Assembly (NCBI GenBank): GCA_018667855.1
Contig: JABIRL010000010.1
Coordinates: 1 to 49,208 of the forward strand
Source: Rhodospirillaceae bacterium
GTDB lineage: Bacteria; Pseudomonadota; Alphaproteobacteria; GCA-2731375
DNA: 49,208 bases
Direction of reading: 5' to 3'
The position numbers and the translations under genes are program-made. Position 1 is the stretch's first letter, and each line of letters opens with the position of its first letter. The notes under the pieces were generated by a model. The model had not been told where the DNA came from, did not search any database, and saw only the letters and a program-made list of their open reading frames with translations. Of the stretch, positions 8,994 to 17,274 are shown one piece after another.

Positions 8994-10448
8994 TCAACGC
9001 GTCATCGCAAGCTGTGTGGCGCCACTGGCAATGACGAACAAAATCCAAATAGCCGCGAGCCCAAGGCCGGTTCGTATGGCGATTTGCTCGTCGGCGGCAT
9101 CTCTATCGGGCAGGGCCGCCAAAAGAATGGCGATGACCGGCAAGGACGCCATGGCGACATGGGCGGCACCACTGTGTTGCAACGCAGCGAAAAGCGCCAG
9201 GGCATCGAACCCTTCCCCGGTCGCGGCGGCGCTTGGCATGAACAAGGCAACGGCGGTGACCCCGCTGCCGGTGGCATAGGCCCCGATCCCGCCCAAAACC
9301 GTAATCAGAGCGACGGCGGGGTAAAGGCCCAGCTGTGACATCAGACCGGAAAGCGCCGCTATGCCCCCTATTTCCACCAGCAGGCGCGCTGTTATCAGAA
9401 AGAATAAAATGCTGGCCAACGCGCGCCATGACCGCGCTGTCACGTGTTGGAACAGCGGTTGGCCAGATTTTGACCTGGTTGAATTTGACTGTAGCAAAAG
9501 ACAGAGCAATGAAATTACGAGCAAGGCAATTCCGGGTGACTGGAGAACATGGAATGACACCCGGCCGGTATCGATCACCGGCGCGAGGCCCATCGCATAC
9601 AGATAAGGCACAATTATTTTCTGCAGAACAACACCGGCAATCAACAAACCATATGGCAGTATCGCTGGCGCGGTCAGGGCCTTGCCCAGATTTTGCTTGG
9701 ACATTGAGAATACGAGCGAAAACAAAATGACAGCCAATCCACCACCCACGCCGGCGACTTCCACTCCGATCCAGCGCGACGTCAGCGCGATCCCGGAAAC
9801 CAGTACACCACCGGCGCACAGGGCGTAGACAACGTCCCTTAGGTTCACGTTCTGAATGATAAGCAGGCAAAACAAGGGCAGAACCAGGGCGATCGGCCCG
9901 CTGGTGGTTAGGATCGCGGCGGCAAGAGCCTCTGTGGTCAAACCGGAAAGCTCGGCCCCAAGCAACGCGGCCACGGACAACGCCCCCCACGACATCAGGC
10001 TCATGCCGATCAAGGCCAGGCAGATCGTTTTGGTGCGGCTGACGATCTGCAACAACAAGGGCACCGTGACAAGCATGGAGACGCCGTATCCGGTCAGGGA
10101 TTCCAACATCACACCGATCCCAACGGTAATGAGGATGACCGCCTTGGGTGGCGACAAACGCAAGGTTTGGATTGCGTTGCCCAGCGCGCCCAGTCCGCCG
10201 CCGCGGCTACTTACTTCGACGAACAGCAGTCCGAAATATACGACGACCCCGACCAGTAATTCGAGAACCAGGGCATCGGTTACCGCATTGCCTAACTGGT
10301 CGAGCTGAATGGGTGAGAATATGCCAAGTGCCCAGAGGGCCATGGCCGTAACGAGTGCGATTATCGACGCGGATAAGGCGCTCAGCCGCAACGCCAGCAC
10401 GGCGACGATCACCGCCGCACATGGCAATAGTGAAAGAAAGGCGATCAA
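8994..10448 (-). CDS. LctP-family (lactate permease-like) membrane carrier
   Basis: A 484-residue protein with about 12-14 hydrophobic helices. The segment MLESLTGYGVSMLVTVPLLL resembles the conserved membrane motif of the lactate/glycolate permease family (TC 2.A.14; FLEGxxGFGxPVAI in classical members). The match is divergent and the protein is shorter than typical LctP (about 550 aa), so the substrate, likely a small monocarboxylate, is uncertain. The longest frame begins with a TTG at 10448 and no upstream ATG is available; the ribosome site is weak. It lies 60 bp downstream of the MDR reductase on the same strand and converges on nosX with only 6 bp between stops, leaving no room for a separate terminator. 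Confidence 0.65.
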   Translation of the reverse strand: MIAFLSLLPCAAVIVAVLALRLSALSASIIALVTAMALWALGIFSPIQLDQLGNAVTDALVLELLVGVVVYFGLLFVEVSSRGGGLGALGNAIQTLRLSPPKAVILITVGIGVMLESLTGYGVSMLVTVPLLLQIVSRTKTICLALIGMSLMSWGALSVAALLGAELSGLTTEALAAAILTTSGPIALVLPLFCLLIIQNVNLRDVVYALCAGGVLVSGIALTSRWIGVEVAGVGGGLAVILFSLVFSMSKQNLGKALTAPAILPYGLLIAGVVLQKIIVPYLYAMGLAPVIDTGRVSFHVLQSPGIALLVISLLCLLLQSNSTRSKSGQPLFQHVTARSWRALASILFFLITARLLVEIGGIAALSGLMSQLGLYPAVALITVLGGIGAYATGSGVTAVALFMPSAAATGEGFDALALFAALQHSGAAHVAMASLPVIAILLAALPDRDAADEQIAIRTGLGLAAIWILFVIASGATQLAMTR

Positions 10449-10508
10449 TGCGTTGCCCCGCGCCGAATGAGCGGCAAAGGCCGATTGTTTCGGCTTGCGC
10501 TGGCCAGC

Positions 10509-11519
10509 TTAGGTCACCTTGATCATCAGCTTCCCGAAATTGTCGCCTGAAAAAAGCCGCAATAGCGTATCTGGAAAGACCGACACGCCGCCCTGGACAA
10601 TGTCATCGGGACATTCGAGCTTGCCGTCCGCCATCCAGGCCGCCATTTCCTTAATCATGGCGGGCCATTCGTCTTGGTAATCGAGGTAGATATACCCTTC
10701 CATCCGCGCGCTGCGAATGATCAGCATGCCATAGGCGGCCGGCCCGGGGTTTGGCGAGGTTGCGTTGTAGTTTGCAATGCCGCCGCACAGGACAACGCGG
10801 GCGCTGTGATTAATATTCACCAACGCGGCGTTTAATATGTCGCCACCAACATTATCGAAGAATATATCGACCCCGTCCGGACAGAGTTGCGGGATGCTTT
10901 CGAAAAGGTTCCCGGACTTGTAGTCGATGGCACCATCGAACCCCAGTTCGTCAACGATAAAATCGCATTTCCGCTTGCCGCCGGCGATACCGATAACCCG
11001 GCACCCTTTGATTTTAGCGATCTGTCCCACGTGTGCGCCAACCGACCCGGCGGCGCCCGAAACCAGCACGGTCTGCCCCGCCTTAGGTTCACCCAGCTTC
11101 ACTAATCCGCAATATGCCGTCAGCCCGGCGATGCCAAGGGTATTCAGGTAGGCTTGAAGAGGGGCCAGACCGAGATCAATCTTCATCAGCTCCTGACCTT
11201 GCACGACCGCGTAGTCTTGTACGCCGCCGACGCCCGCAACGTAATCGCCGACGGCAAGGTCATCGTTGTGGCTTTCGATCACCTCGCCCACCGTAAGCGC
11301 CCGCATCACGTCGCCGAGCGCAAGTTTGGGCAGGTAGCTATCCATATCGTTCATCCAGCCGCGCATCGCCGGATCAACCGAGATATAGTGGGTTTTGACG
11401 ACGACTTCACCGGCGCCGGGTTTCCTGACCGGCTCCTGCGTCAATGACCAATCACTACTCTTCGGCAGGCCGACCGGTCGGGCGGCGAGTCGAATTTGGT
11501 TGTTCACTGGTTCGTTCAT
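10509..11519 (-). CDS. Zinc-free medium-chain NADP-dependent oxidoreductase (CurA/leukotriene B4 dehydrogenase-like)
   Basis: A 336-residue MDR-superfamily reductase of the double-bond reductase type, which reduces alpha,beta-unsaturated ketones or aldehydes with NADPH. It has a GroES-like N-terminal half (SVDPAMRGWM is characteristic of this subgroup) and a Rossmann motif GAAGSVGAHVGQIAK near residue 150. An NVGG segment (FFDNVGGD) is typical of the same group. The Cys/His zinc ligands of alcohol dehydrogenases are absent. The ATG at 11519 has GGAGG seven bases upstream. The gene precedes the LctP-like carrier, possibly in one transcript. Confidence 0.85.
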   Translation of the reverse strand: MNEPVNNQIRLAARPVGLPKSSDWSLTQEPVRKPGAGEVVVKTHYISVDPAMRGWMNDMDSYLPKLALGDVMRALTVGEVIESHNDDLAVGDYVAGVGGVQDYAVVQGQELMKIDLGLAPLQAYLNTLGIAGLTAYCGLVKLGEPKAGQTVLVSGAAGSVGAHVGQIAKIKGCRVIGIAGGKRKCDFIVDELGFDGAIDYKSGNLFESIPQLCPDGVDIFFDNVGGDILNAALVNINHSARVVLCGGIANYNATSPNPGPAAYGMLIIRSARMEGYIYLDYQDEWPAMIKEMAAWMADGKLECPDDIVQGGVSVFPDTLLRLFSGDNFGKLMIKVT

Positions 11520-11610
11520 GACGGCGCCTCCACCACTGAAATTTCGTTGATGGAATTATGCAACTGTCTACCAGGAAAAGGTAGGGCCGGTCTCAAGAAC
11601 GGGTTTGCCG

Positions 11611-13197
11611 TCAGACCGTCTGATCCTTGGTCGCGGCAAAGGTCAGGTCCGGCCAGTCGCGGGTCAGGTCATCCAAATGCCAGGCGTTGCGGGCGAGGAG
11701 GACAAGGTCGCCCTCGTGATCATCCGCCACCACGGCGCGTTCCTTGTCGGCGAAACGCTTTAACAGGGCCTCGTCCGGCGTCTGCACCCAACGTGCCGTG
11801 TACAGACTGGTGGCTTCAAAATGTACCGGCAGCTCGTATTCAGCGGCGATGCGGTCGGCCAGCACGTCGAATTGCAGAGGCCCGACGACACCCACATACC
11901 AATTTGCCCCCAGACGCGGCTTGAAGACGCTGGCCGCGCCCTCCTCGGCCAATTGCTGCAGGGCGCGACCCAGATGTTTGGCTTTCATGGGATCGTCCGG
12001 GGCGACCCGCTGCAGCAGTTCCGGCGCAAACGAAGGTATGCCGGTGAAGGTCAGCTCCTCGCCCTCGCTCAAGGCATCGCCAATGTGCAGGTTGCCGTGG
12101 TTGGGCAGGCCGATGATATCGCCGGCATAGGCATCCTCGGCCTGGCCTCGTTCCTGGGCCAGGAACAGTATGGGGTTATGCATGTTGATTTGCTTGCCGG
12201 AGCGGATGTGTTTCAACTTCATGCCCTTGCGGAAATGGCCCGAGCAGATACGCATGAAGGCCATGCGATCCCGATGCTTTGGATCCATGTTCGCCTGAAT
12301 CTTGAACACAAAACCGGAAACCTTATTCTCCGTTGGCTCTACCGCTCGGGTGGCGCTGGGCCGGGGGCCCGGCGGCGGGGCCAGCTTGGCCAGACCGGCC
12401 AGCAGCTCCCGGACGCCGAAATTATTGATGGCGGAGCCGAAATAGACCGGTGTCATGTGGCCTTCGCGATAGGCCTCCGCATCGAATTCAGGGCACAGGC
12501 CCTTGGCCATCTCCACCTCTTCGCGCAGAGTGTCGGCGCTTTCGCCCAGCATCTCATCCAGCTTACTGTCGTCCAGACCGGAACAGACCTCGCCCTGGCT
12601 GATCACGTTCTTATCCGCTTTGTCCATCAGGACCAATCGGTCGGAAAATAGATCGTAACAGCCTTGAAAGCGCCGTCCCATGCCGATGGGCCAACTGGCC
12701 GGCGTCACATCCAGGGCCAGCGCCTGTTCAATCTCGTCCAGCAGGTCGAACGGATCCCGCCCCTCCCGGTCCATTTTGTTGATAAAGGTAACGATGGGAA
12801 CATCGCGCAGGCGACAAACCTCAAACAATTTGCGGGTCTGTTCCTGAATGCCGCGGGCCGCGTCCAACACCATGACCGCACTGTCTACTGCCGTAAGCGT
12901 GCGATAAGTATCTTCCGAGAAATCCTGATGGCCCGGTGTGTCCAGCAGGTTGAAGGTGCAATCCGCATAGTCGAATGTCATCACGGAGGTCGCGACGGAA
13001 ATTCCCCGCTCCCGCTCAACCTTCATCCAATCGGAATGGGCCCGGCGGCTATCGCCCTTGGCCTTGACCGCGCCGGCAAGCTGAATGGCGCCGCCGAACA
13101 GCAGCAGCTTTTCGGTCAGCGTTGTCTTGCCGGCATCGGGATGAGCAATGATGGCGAAGGTACGGCGATGCGCCACTTGGGCGGCAATATCGTTCAT
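11611..13197 (-). CDS. prfC: Peptide chain release factor 3 (RF3)
   Basis: Translational GTPase that recycles RF1/RF2 from the ribosome after termination. The protein has 528 residues from the ATG at 13197, the usual RF3 length; in-frame upstream Met codons exist, but the conserved N-terminus (VAHRRTFAIIAHPDAGKTT) begins here. GTPase motifs are G1 HPDAGKTT (residues 19-26), G3 DTPGH and G4 NKMD. The RGISVATSV switch region is of EF-G/RF3 type, and the C-terminal half contains RF3-specific domains. The 66-bp gap separates it from the upstream co-directional GNAT gene. Confidence 0.96.
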   Translation of the reverse strand: MNDIAAQVAHRRTFAIIAHPDAGKTTLTEKLLLFGGAIQLAGAVKAKGDSRRAHSDWMKVERERGISVATSVMTFDYADCTFNLLDTPGHQDFSEDTYRTLTAVDSAVMVLDAARGIQEQTRKLFEVCRLRDVPIVTFINKMDREGRDPFDLLDEIEQALALDVTPASWPIGMGRRFQGCYDLFSDRLVLMDKADKNVISQGEVCSGLDDSKLDEMLGESADTLREEVEMAKGLCPEFDAEAYREGHMTPVYFGSAINNFGVRELLAGLAKLAPPPGPRPSATRAVEPTENKVSGFVFKIQANMDPKHRDRMAFMRICSGHFRKGMKLKHIRSGKQINMHNPILFLAQERGQAEDAYAGDIIGLPNHGNLHIGDALSEGEELTFTGIPSFAPELLQRVAPDDPMKAKHLGRALQQLAEEGAASVFKPRLGANWYVGVVGPLQFDVLADRIAAEYELPVHFEATSLYTARWVQTPDEALLKRFADKERAVVADDHEGDLVLLARNAWHLDDLTRDWPDLTFAATKDQTV

Positions 13198-13263
13198 AAC
13201 AAAATCCGGGTTTGCGGGATGTGCGGGGCCGTATAACACCATTCCGACAAGCAGAAAAGCCAC

Positions 13264-13902
13264 CTAAGGCGAGTTCGCTACGTCCATAACCATGCGATAG
13301 CGCGAAGACTGGGCGTTGCCCGCGCCCGGACTTGGTAAATGGCCCTCCGAGAACACCTCCATGCCTTGGCGGCGATAGAAGGCGACAGCCGGGTTATCGC
13401 TGACCACATCAAGATGCAGGGCGGTATAATCCTCTGCCCGGGCCCGGTTGAGGACCGCCTGAAACAGCCGATTGCCGACGCCGCTATCGCGCAAGGGTCC
13501 GCGGACGGAGATGTTTTGCAGATAGAGCGCACGTGGGGGAACGGTGGTGTGGGCTTGGCTCAAAATCTCCAGCCGTTCGTGAAAATCCGGTATTTCCCGC
13601 TCCGTTCCCAGGATCGTCATATGTTGTGCCGTGACGTCCGCCTGGCCCTCAATCTGATCGCCGCCCATGGCTGCCGCCAAACCAAATATCTCCTGGCCGC
13701 TGTCAGAGATGGCGGCAAGGGCGTGGCGGTGGCTCAATAATCCGGCGGTTTGCAGCCAATGGTACTGTAGATCCTGGAAACCACGCGCTTCATGCCCGGC
13801 ATAGAGATAGCCGAGAAAATGGGGCGAGGAATCCCAAAGTAAATGCGCGGCGGCCAGGGCCTTCGCAGAGTCATCATCGGCGGCTGCGATATTAAAACTC
13901 AA
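13264..13902 (-). CDS. GNAT-family N-acetyltransferase
   Basis: A GNAT-fold protein with the acetyl-CoA loop RGPLRDSGVGNRLFQ (R/QxxGxG/A type) followed by DVVSDNPAVAFYRRQGMEV, the beta5/alpha4 region seen in many GNATs. I prefer a TTG start at 13902, giving 212 residues, because AAGAGGA lies seven bases upstream and a longer frame would run into the divergently transcribed VOC gene. An ATG at 13974 is the alternative. The acetylated substrate is unknown. It is upstream of prfC on the same strand. Confidence 0.8.
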   Translation of the reverse strand: MSFNIAAADDDSAKALAAAHLLWDSSPHFLGYLYAGHEARGFQDLQYHWLQTAGLLSHRHALAAISDSGQEIFGLAAAMGGDQIEGQADVTAQHMTILGTEREIPDFHERLEILSQAHTTVPPRALYLQNISVRGPLRDSGVGNRLFQAVLNRARAEDYTALHLDVVSDNPAVAFYRRQGMEVFSEGHLPSPGAGNAQSSRYRMVMDVANSP

Positions 13903-13995
13903 CGGGCGATCCTCTTGCGACGACGCAGGTTGGCGCTTGGTCGGTTGGTATTTTCTGCTATATCTGCCGGGCATTGCAAGGATAGGAGAGTTTCG

Positions 13996-14679
13996 GTGGA
14001 TCTGGCGAAGCAGCATCTCGATATCGGCCTGTATACCAATCGGCGCGAGGAACAGCTGGCGTTCTGGCAGCAGACCGTGGGTCTGGAGTTTGACCATATT
14101 GGCAAGCTGGGCGGCGGTGTGCATCAGTTGCGCCACCATATGAACGGCTCAATCCTGAAGATCAACCATGCCCGGGACCCGCTGCCCGATCTGGCCCCTT
14201 CCGGTTACCGACGCCTGATGATTTCGTCCCCCGACGCGGCATCGGTGACCAGCTTAACGGATCCCGACGGCAATGCGGTGGATATCGTGCCGGTCGGGCA
14301 TCGGGGCGTCGAGCGCATCGGTATCGAAATCGCGGTCAGCGACCTGGCCGCCGCCAAGGCCTACTGGGCCGGCGCACTGGAATTTCAATTGGGCGACGAT
14401 GACACGGTGATCGCCGGTGACACGGTGCTGTTTCTGGTGGAAGACAAGGGCGTACAGCAAACCCCGGATGACAAGAACGCGACCGGTTACCGCTATACAA
14501 CGGTGCAAATCTATAAATGCGATCTGGAACATGCCGGCATTCTGGCCCGCGGCGGCCGGGAAGGCGGCGTACCCCGCACCATCGGCACCACCACCCGATA
14601 TTCATTCGTGCGGGACCCTGACGGCAATTGGCTGGAGGTTTCGCAGCGGGCGCAACTGACCGGCACTTTGGAACAATGA
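13996..14679 (+). CDS. Two-domain VOC (glyoxalase/dioxygenase superfamily) protein
   Basis: A 227-residue protein with two vicinal-oxygen-chelate modules. The first is roughly residues 5-90 (LDIGLYTN..., DPDGNAVDIV) and the second residues 95-215 (IGIEIAVSDLAAAKAYW..., VRDPDGNWLEV). The DPDGN motif ends each module, as is common in the family. The GTG start at 13996 is set by AGGAGA six bases upstream; upstream in-frame Met codons overlap the divergent GNAT gene. The reaction is unknown. It is first in a + strand run with the YtoQ-family gene 12 bp downstream. Confidence 0.82.
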   Translation: MDLAKQHLDIGLYTNRREEQLAFWQQTVGLEFDHIGKLGGGVHQLRHHMNGSILKINHARDPLPDLAPSGYRRLMISSPDAASVTSLTDPDGNAVDIVPVGHRGVERIGIEIAVSDLAAAKAYWAGALEFQLGDDDTVIAGDTVLFLVEDKGVQQTPDDKNATGYRYTTVQIYKCDLEHAGILARGGREGGVPRTIGTTTRYSFVRDPDGNWLEVSQRAQLTGTLEQ

Positions 14680-14691
14680 TTGGAGGCTGAC

Positions 14692-15162
14692 ATGAGCCAA
14701 ACAACCTGGGACGTTTACCTATCCGGCGAAATTCACACAGATTGGCGGGAACGCATCACCGACGGCGCGGCAAAGGCGGGACTGAACATTGAATTCAGCT
14801 CTCCCGTCACCAACCACGCATCTTCCGATGATTGCGGCGTCGCCATACTGGGCGGCGAGGAGCAGGCCTTTTGGCACGATCACAAGGGTGCCAAGGTCAA
14901 CGCCATCCGTACCCGTACCTTGATCGACCGGGCCGATATCGTTGTCGTGCGATTTGGCGATCAGTACAAGCAATGGAATGCCGCATTCGATGCCGGCTAT
15001 GCCGCCGCCATGGGGACATCGATTATCACTCTGCATGATCCCTCCCTGCGCCACGCCCTGAAAGAAGTTGATGGCGCCGCGATGGCCACGGCGGAGACGC
15101 CGGAACAGGTGGTGGGGATCCTGAATTACGTCATCAACGGCCGTCTGGCCGCCTCCGCCTGA
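14692..15162 (+). CDS. YtoQ family protein
   Basis: A 156-residue soluble protein matching the YtoQ family (WDVYLSGEIHTDWR at the N-terminus, conserved internal ILGGEEQAFWHDHKGAKVN and FGDQYKQWNAAFDAGYA). The fold recalls nucleoside 2-deoxyribosyltransferase-like proteins, which is an inference from the YLSGxI and WNAAFDAGYA patterns; no activity is established to my knowledge. The ATG at 14692 has GGAGG five bases upstream. It lies between the VOC gene and the CDP-alcohol phosphatidyltransferase, which begins one base after its stop. Confidence 0.85.
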   Translation: MSQTTWDVYLSGEIHTDWRERITDGAAKAGLNIEFSSPVTNHASSDDCGVAILGGEEQAFWHDHKGAKVNAIRTRTLIDRADIVVVRFGDQYKQWNAAFDAGYAAAMGTSIITLHDPSLRHALKEVDGAAMATAETPEQVVGILNYVINGRLAASA

Positions 15163-15163
15163 G

Positions 15164-15973
15164 GTGACGGAAGACGGAAATAATCCGGGCCGGCGGCCGA
15201 TCAGCCGCGCGGATGTGCGGGCCTCGTTCAATAACCAGGTTCGCAACATGGCTGTCGTGCGCCATATTGGCCGGCCCATCGGCGACGCCCTGACGCCGTT
15301 TTTCTACAACCGTGGCTGGACCGCGAACCAGATGACAAGCCTGCGTCTGGGCTTGGCGATATTGGCCATTGTTTTGTTGATGACCCTGCCGCCCGGTCTG
15401 TGCTGGGCGGTGGCCGTGCTGTACTATCTGTGTTTTATCGGAGACTGCCTGGACGGCAATCTGGCCCGATTGAGCGATGGCGCCAGTTACTGGGGCAAAT
15501 TCTATGATGGTGTCGCGGATCGCTTTTACTACACGGCGGCGCCGCTGGCCGCCGGCATAGGGTTGTGGCGCGAAACGGAGATTGTTTGGCCGCTCGTCGC
15601 CGGCGCCGCGGCGGCACTGGTTTTTACCTATAACGATATGATTTCCAACCGCTTGCAGTTTTTCCGCCTGTGGATGGAAACCCAAACCGGCCCTGCAAGC
15701 TATCGCCGGGGCGGTTTTTTGGCCGCCCTGGAAAATCTGAACGACCGGGTCATGACTAACGGTTTTTTCGTGGCGCCATTGTTTTTGCTGCTGCCGGGTT
15801 CCGGTCTGTATTGGTACTTCTGGACGGTGCTGTTGTTGCAGGGTCTCTGCGGGGGTTTGGGCCTCATGGCATTGCTGTATCAATCCTTCCGCACCCTGTC
15901 CCGTGCCCGCAAAAGCAAACATGCCGCAGGTGTTGACCCCAGCCAGGCAAGCAGTCCTGGGCTGGATCAGTAA
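15164..15973 (+). CDS. CDP-alcohol phosphatidyltransferase family membrane enzyme
   Basis: Transfers a phosphatidyl (or similar) group from a CDP-activated donor to an alcohol acceptor. The 269-residue protein has several membrane helices and an intact catalytic signature DGx2ARx8Gx3Dx3D, running DGNLAR...GKFYDGVAD at about residues 99-121. The acceptor cannot be told from sequence. The frame opens with GTG at 15164, one base after the ytoQ stop; an internal ATG at 15248 would still keep the whole domain. Tight packing suggests one transcript with the VOC and YtoQ genes and the oxidase that follows. Confidence 0.85.
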   Translation: MTEDGNNPGRRPISRADVRASFNNQVRNMAVVRHIGRPIGDALTPFFYNRGWTANQMTSLRLGLAILAIVLLMTLPPGLCWAVAVLYYLCFIGDCLDGNLARLSDGASYWGKFYDGVADRFYYTAAPLAAGIGLWRETEIVWPLVAGAAAALVFTYNDMISNRLQFFRLWMETQTGPASYRRGGFLAALENLNDRVMTNGFFVAPLFLLLPGSGLYWYFWTVLLLQGLCGGLGLMALLYQSFRTLSRARKSKHAAGVDPSQASSPGLDQ

Positions 15974-15990
15974 ATCAGGAGTTGTCACCA

Positions 15991-17274
15991 ATGCATCCCG
16001 CTGACCCCCGTTCCAATCTATGGACCCATACCGCCCCGCCCGGACCCGACTGTCCCGCCCTGCAGGGGGAGCGCGCGGCGGATGTTGCTGTCGTGGGCGG
16101 TGGATATACCGGCTTATCGGCGGCGCTGCATTTGGCCGAGGGCGGCGCGGATGTGGTCCTGCTGGAAGCTGGGCAACCCGGTTTTGGCGCATCGGGCCGC
16201 AACAACGGGCAGGTCATCCCGGTCTATAGCCGCCACAGTCCCGACGACGCCGTTGCCACCTTCGGTCGGGAACGGGGCGAGCGCCTGAACGACATGGTCG
16301 CGGGCTCCGCCGATCTGGTATTCGATCTGATCCGCAAGCATGAGATAGATTGCGATGCCTCCCAGGAAGGTTGGCTGCAGCCCGCCCATCGCGCCTCCCG
16401 CATGCGCGGGATACAGTCCAAACACGACCAATGGGCCGCTCGTGGCGCGCCGGTGGAAATGTTCGATGCCGCCAGGGCCGCGGAGCTGACGGGCAGCCCC
16501 ATCTATCACGGCGGCTGGATGCATCGTTCGGGCGGCCATATCCAACCATTGAGCTTTTCCTTGGGCCTCGCGCGGGCGGCACAGGCGGCGGGCGCGGCGG
16601 TGCATGGGGACAGTCCCGTGCTGTCCATTGACCGGGAGGGTGACAAATGGCGCCTGAAGGTCGCGGGCGGCGTCGTCCGGGCCGAAAAAGTAATCCTGGC
16701 CACCAATGGTTATACGGGCAATCTGTTCCCCAGTCTGCGCCAGACTATCATACCCCTGCGTTCCACTCACCTGGCAACCACCGTTTTGGGGGATAATGTG
16801 GCCAGGAGTATTCTGCCGGGTAACCATGGCCTTTCCGACACACGGCAGGCATTGTGGGCCTTTCGCAAGGATCGTTTCGGACGCATCGTGACCACATCGG
16901 CGCCGGTCTTCACCACCGGCGCCCGGGACCGCATGACGACGTCTACCATCAAGCGCCTGAACATCGCCTTTCCCCAGATCGAACGGCCGGAAATCGAATA
17001 TGTCTGGGAAGGCATTATCGCCATGACCTACGAACGACTGCCGCGCTATCACGAGTTGGCCGGCGGCATAATCGCGGCCCTGGGTTATAGCGGCCGGGGC
17101 ATCGCCTTGGGCACGGCCGTGGGCCGCATGATGGCAGAGCGCGCCTTGGGCAAGCCGGCAAGCGAATTGGCCCTGCCAGCGGTGCCCTTGAAACCCTGGC
17201 CCATGCACGATCTGGTGGTGCCGTTTTCCCGCACCATGGCGTGGTACTTCAAATGGCGCGACAGCCGGGATTAA
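15991..17274 (+). CDS. FAD-dependent oxidoreductase, DAO superfamily (PuuB/glycine oxidase-like)
   Basis: A 427-residue flavoenzyme of the D-amino acid oxidase superfamily, expected to oxidise an amine or amino acid. The dinucleotide motif VVGGGYTGLSAALHLAEGG lies near residue 34, followed by GFGASGRNNGQV, a region shared with gamma-glutamylputrescine oxidase-like proteins. The C-terminal FAD-contacting stretch LGYSGRGIALGTAVG is present. The ATG at 15991 has AGGAG nine bases upstream. It ends 4 bp into the convergent histidine kinase gene. The substrate is not assignable, and the neighbours give no polyamine pathway. Confidence 0.85.
   Translation: MHPADPRSNLWTHTAPPGPDCPALQGERAADVAVVGGGYTGLSAALHLAEGGADVVLLEAGQPGFGASGRNNGQVIPVYSRHSPDDAVATFGRERGERLNDMVAGSADLVFDLIRKHEIDCDASQEGWLQPAHRASRMRGIQSKHDQWAARGAPVEMFDAARAAELTGSPIYHGGWMHRSGGHIQPLSFSLGLARAAQAAGAAVHGDSPVLSIDREGDKWRLKVAGGVVRAEKVILATNGYTGNLFPSLRQTIIPLRSTHLATTVLGDNVARSILPGNHGLSDTRQALWAFRKDRFGRIVTTSAPVFTTGARDRMTTSTIKRLNIAFPQIERPEIEYVWEGIIAMTYERLPRYHELAGGIIAALGYSGRGIALGTAVGRMMAERALGKPASELALPAVPLKPWPMHDLVVPFSRTMAWYFKWRDSRD

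Noticed and set aside
8984-8997. FNR-like sequence TTGATCTAACTCAA
   Set aside because: It overlaps the stop of nosX and the end of the convergent carrier gene, with no downstream gene in either direction to control. Probably chance.
11588-11618. Hairpin at the prfC stop codon as a terminator
   Set aside because: The CGGTCT/AGACCG arms overlap the stop codon and no T run follows on the - strand, so support is too weak to annotate.
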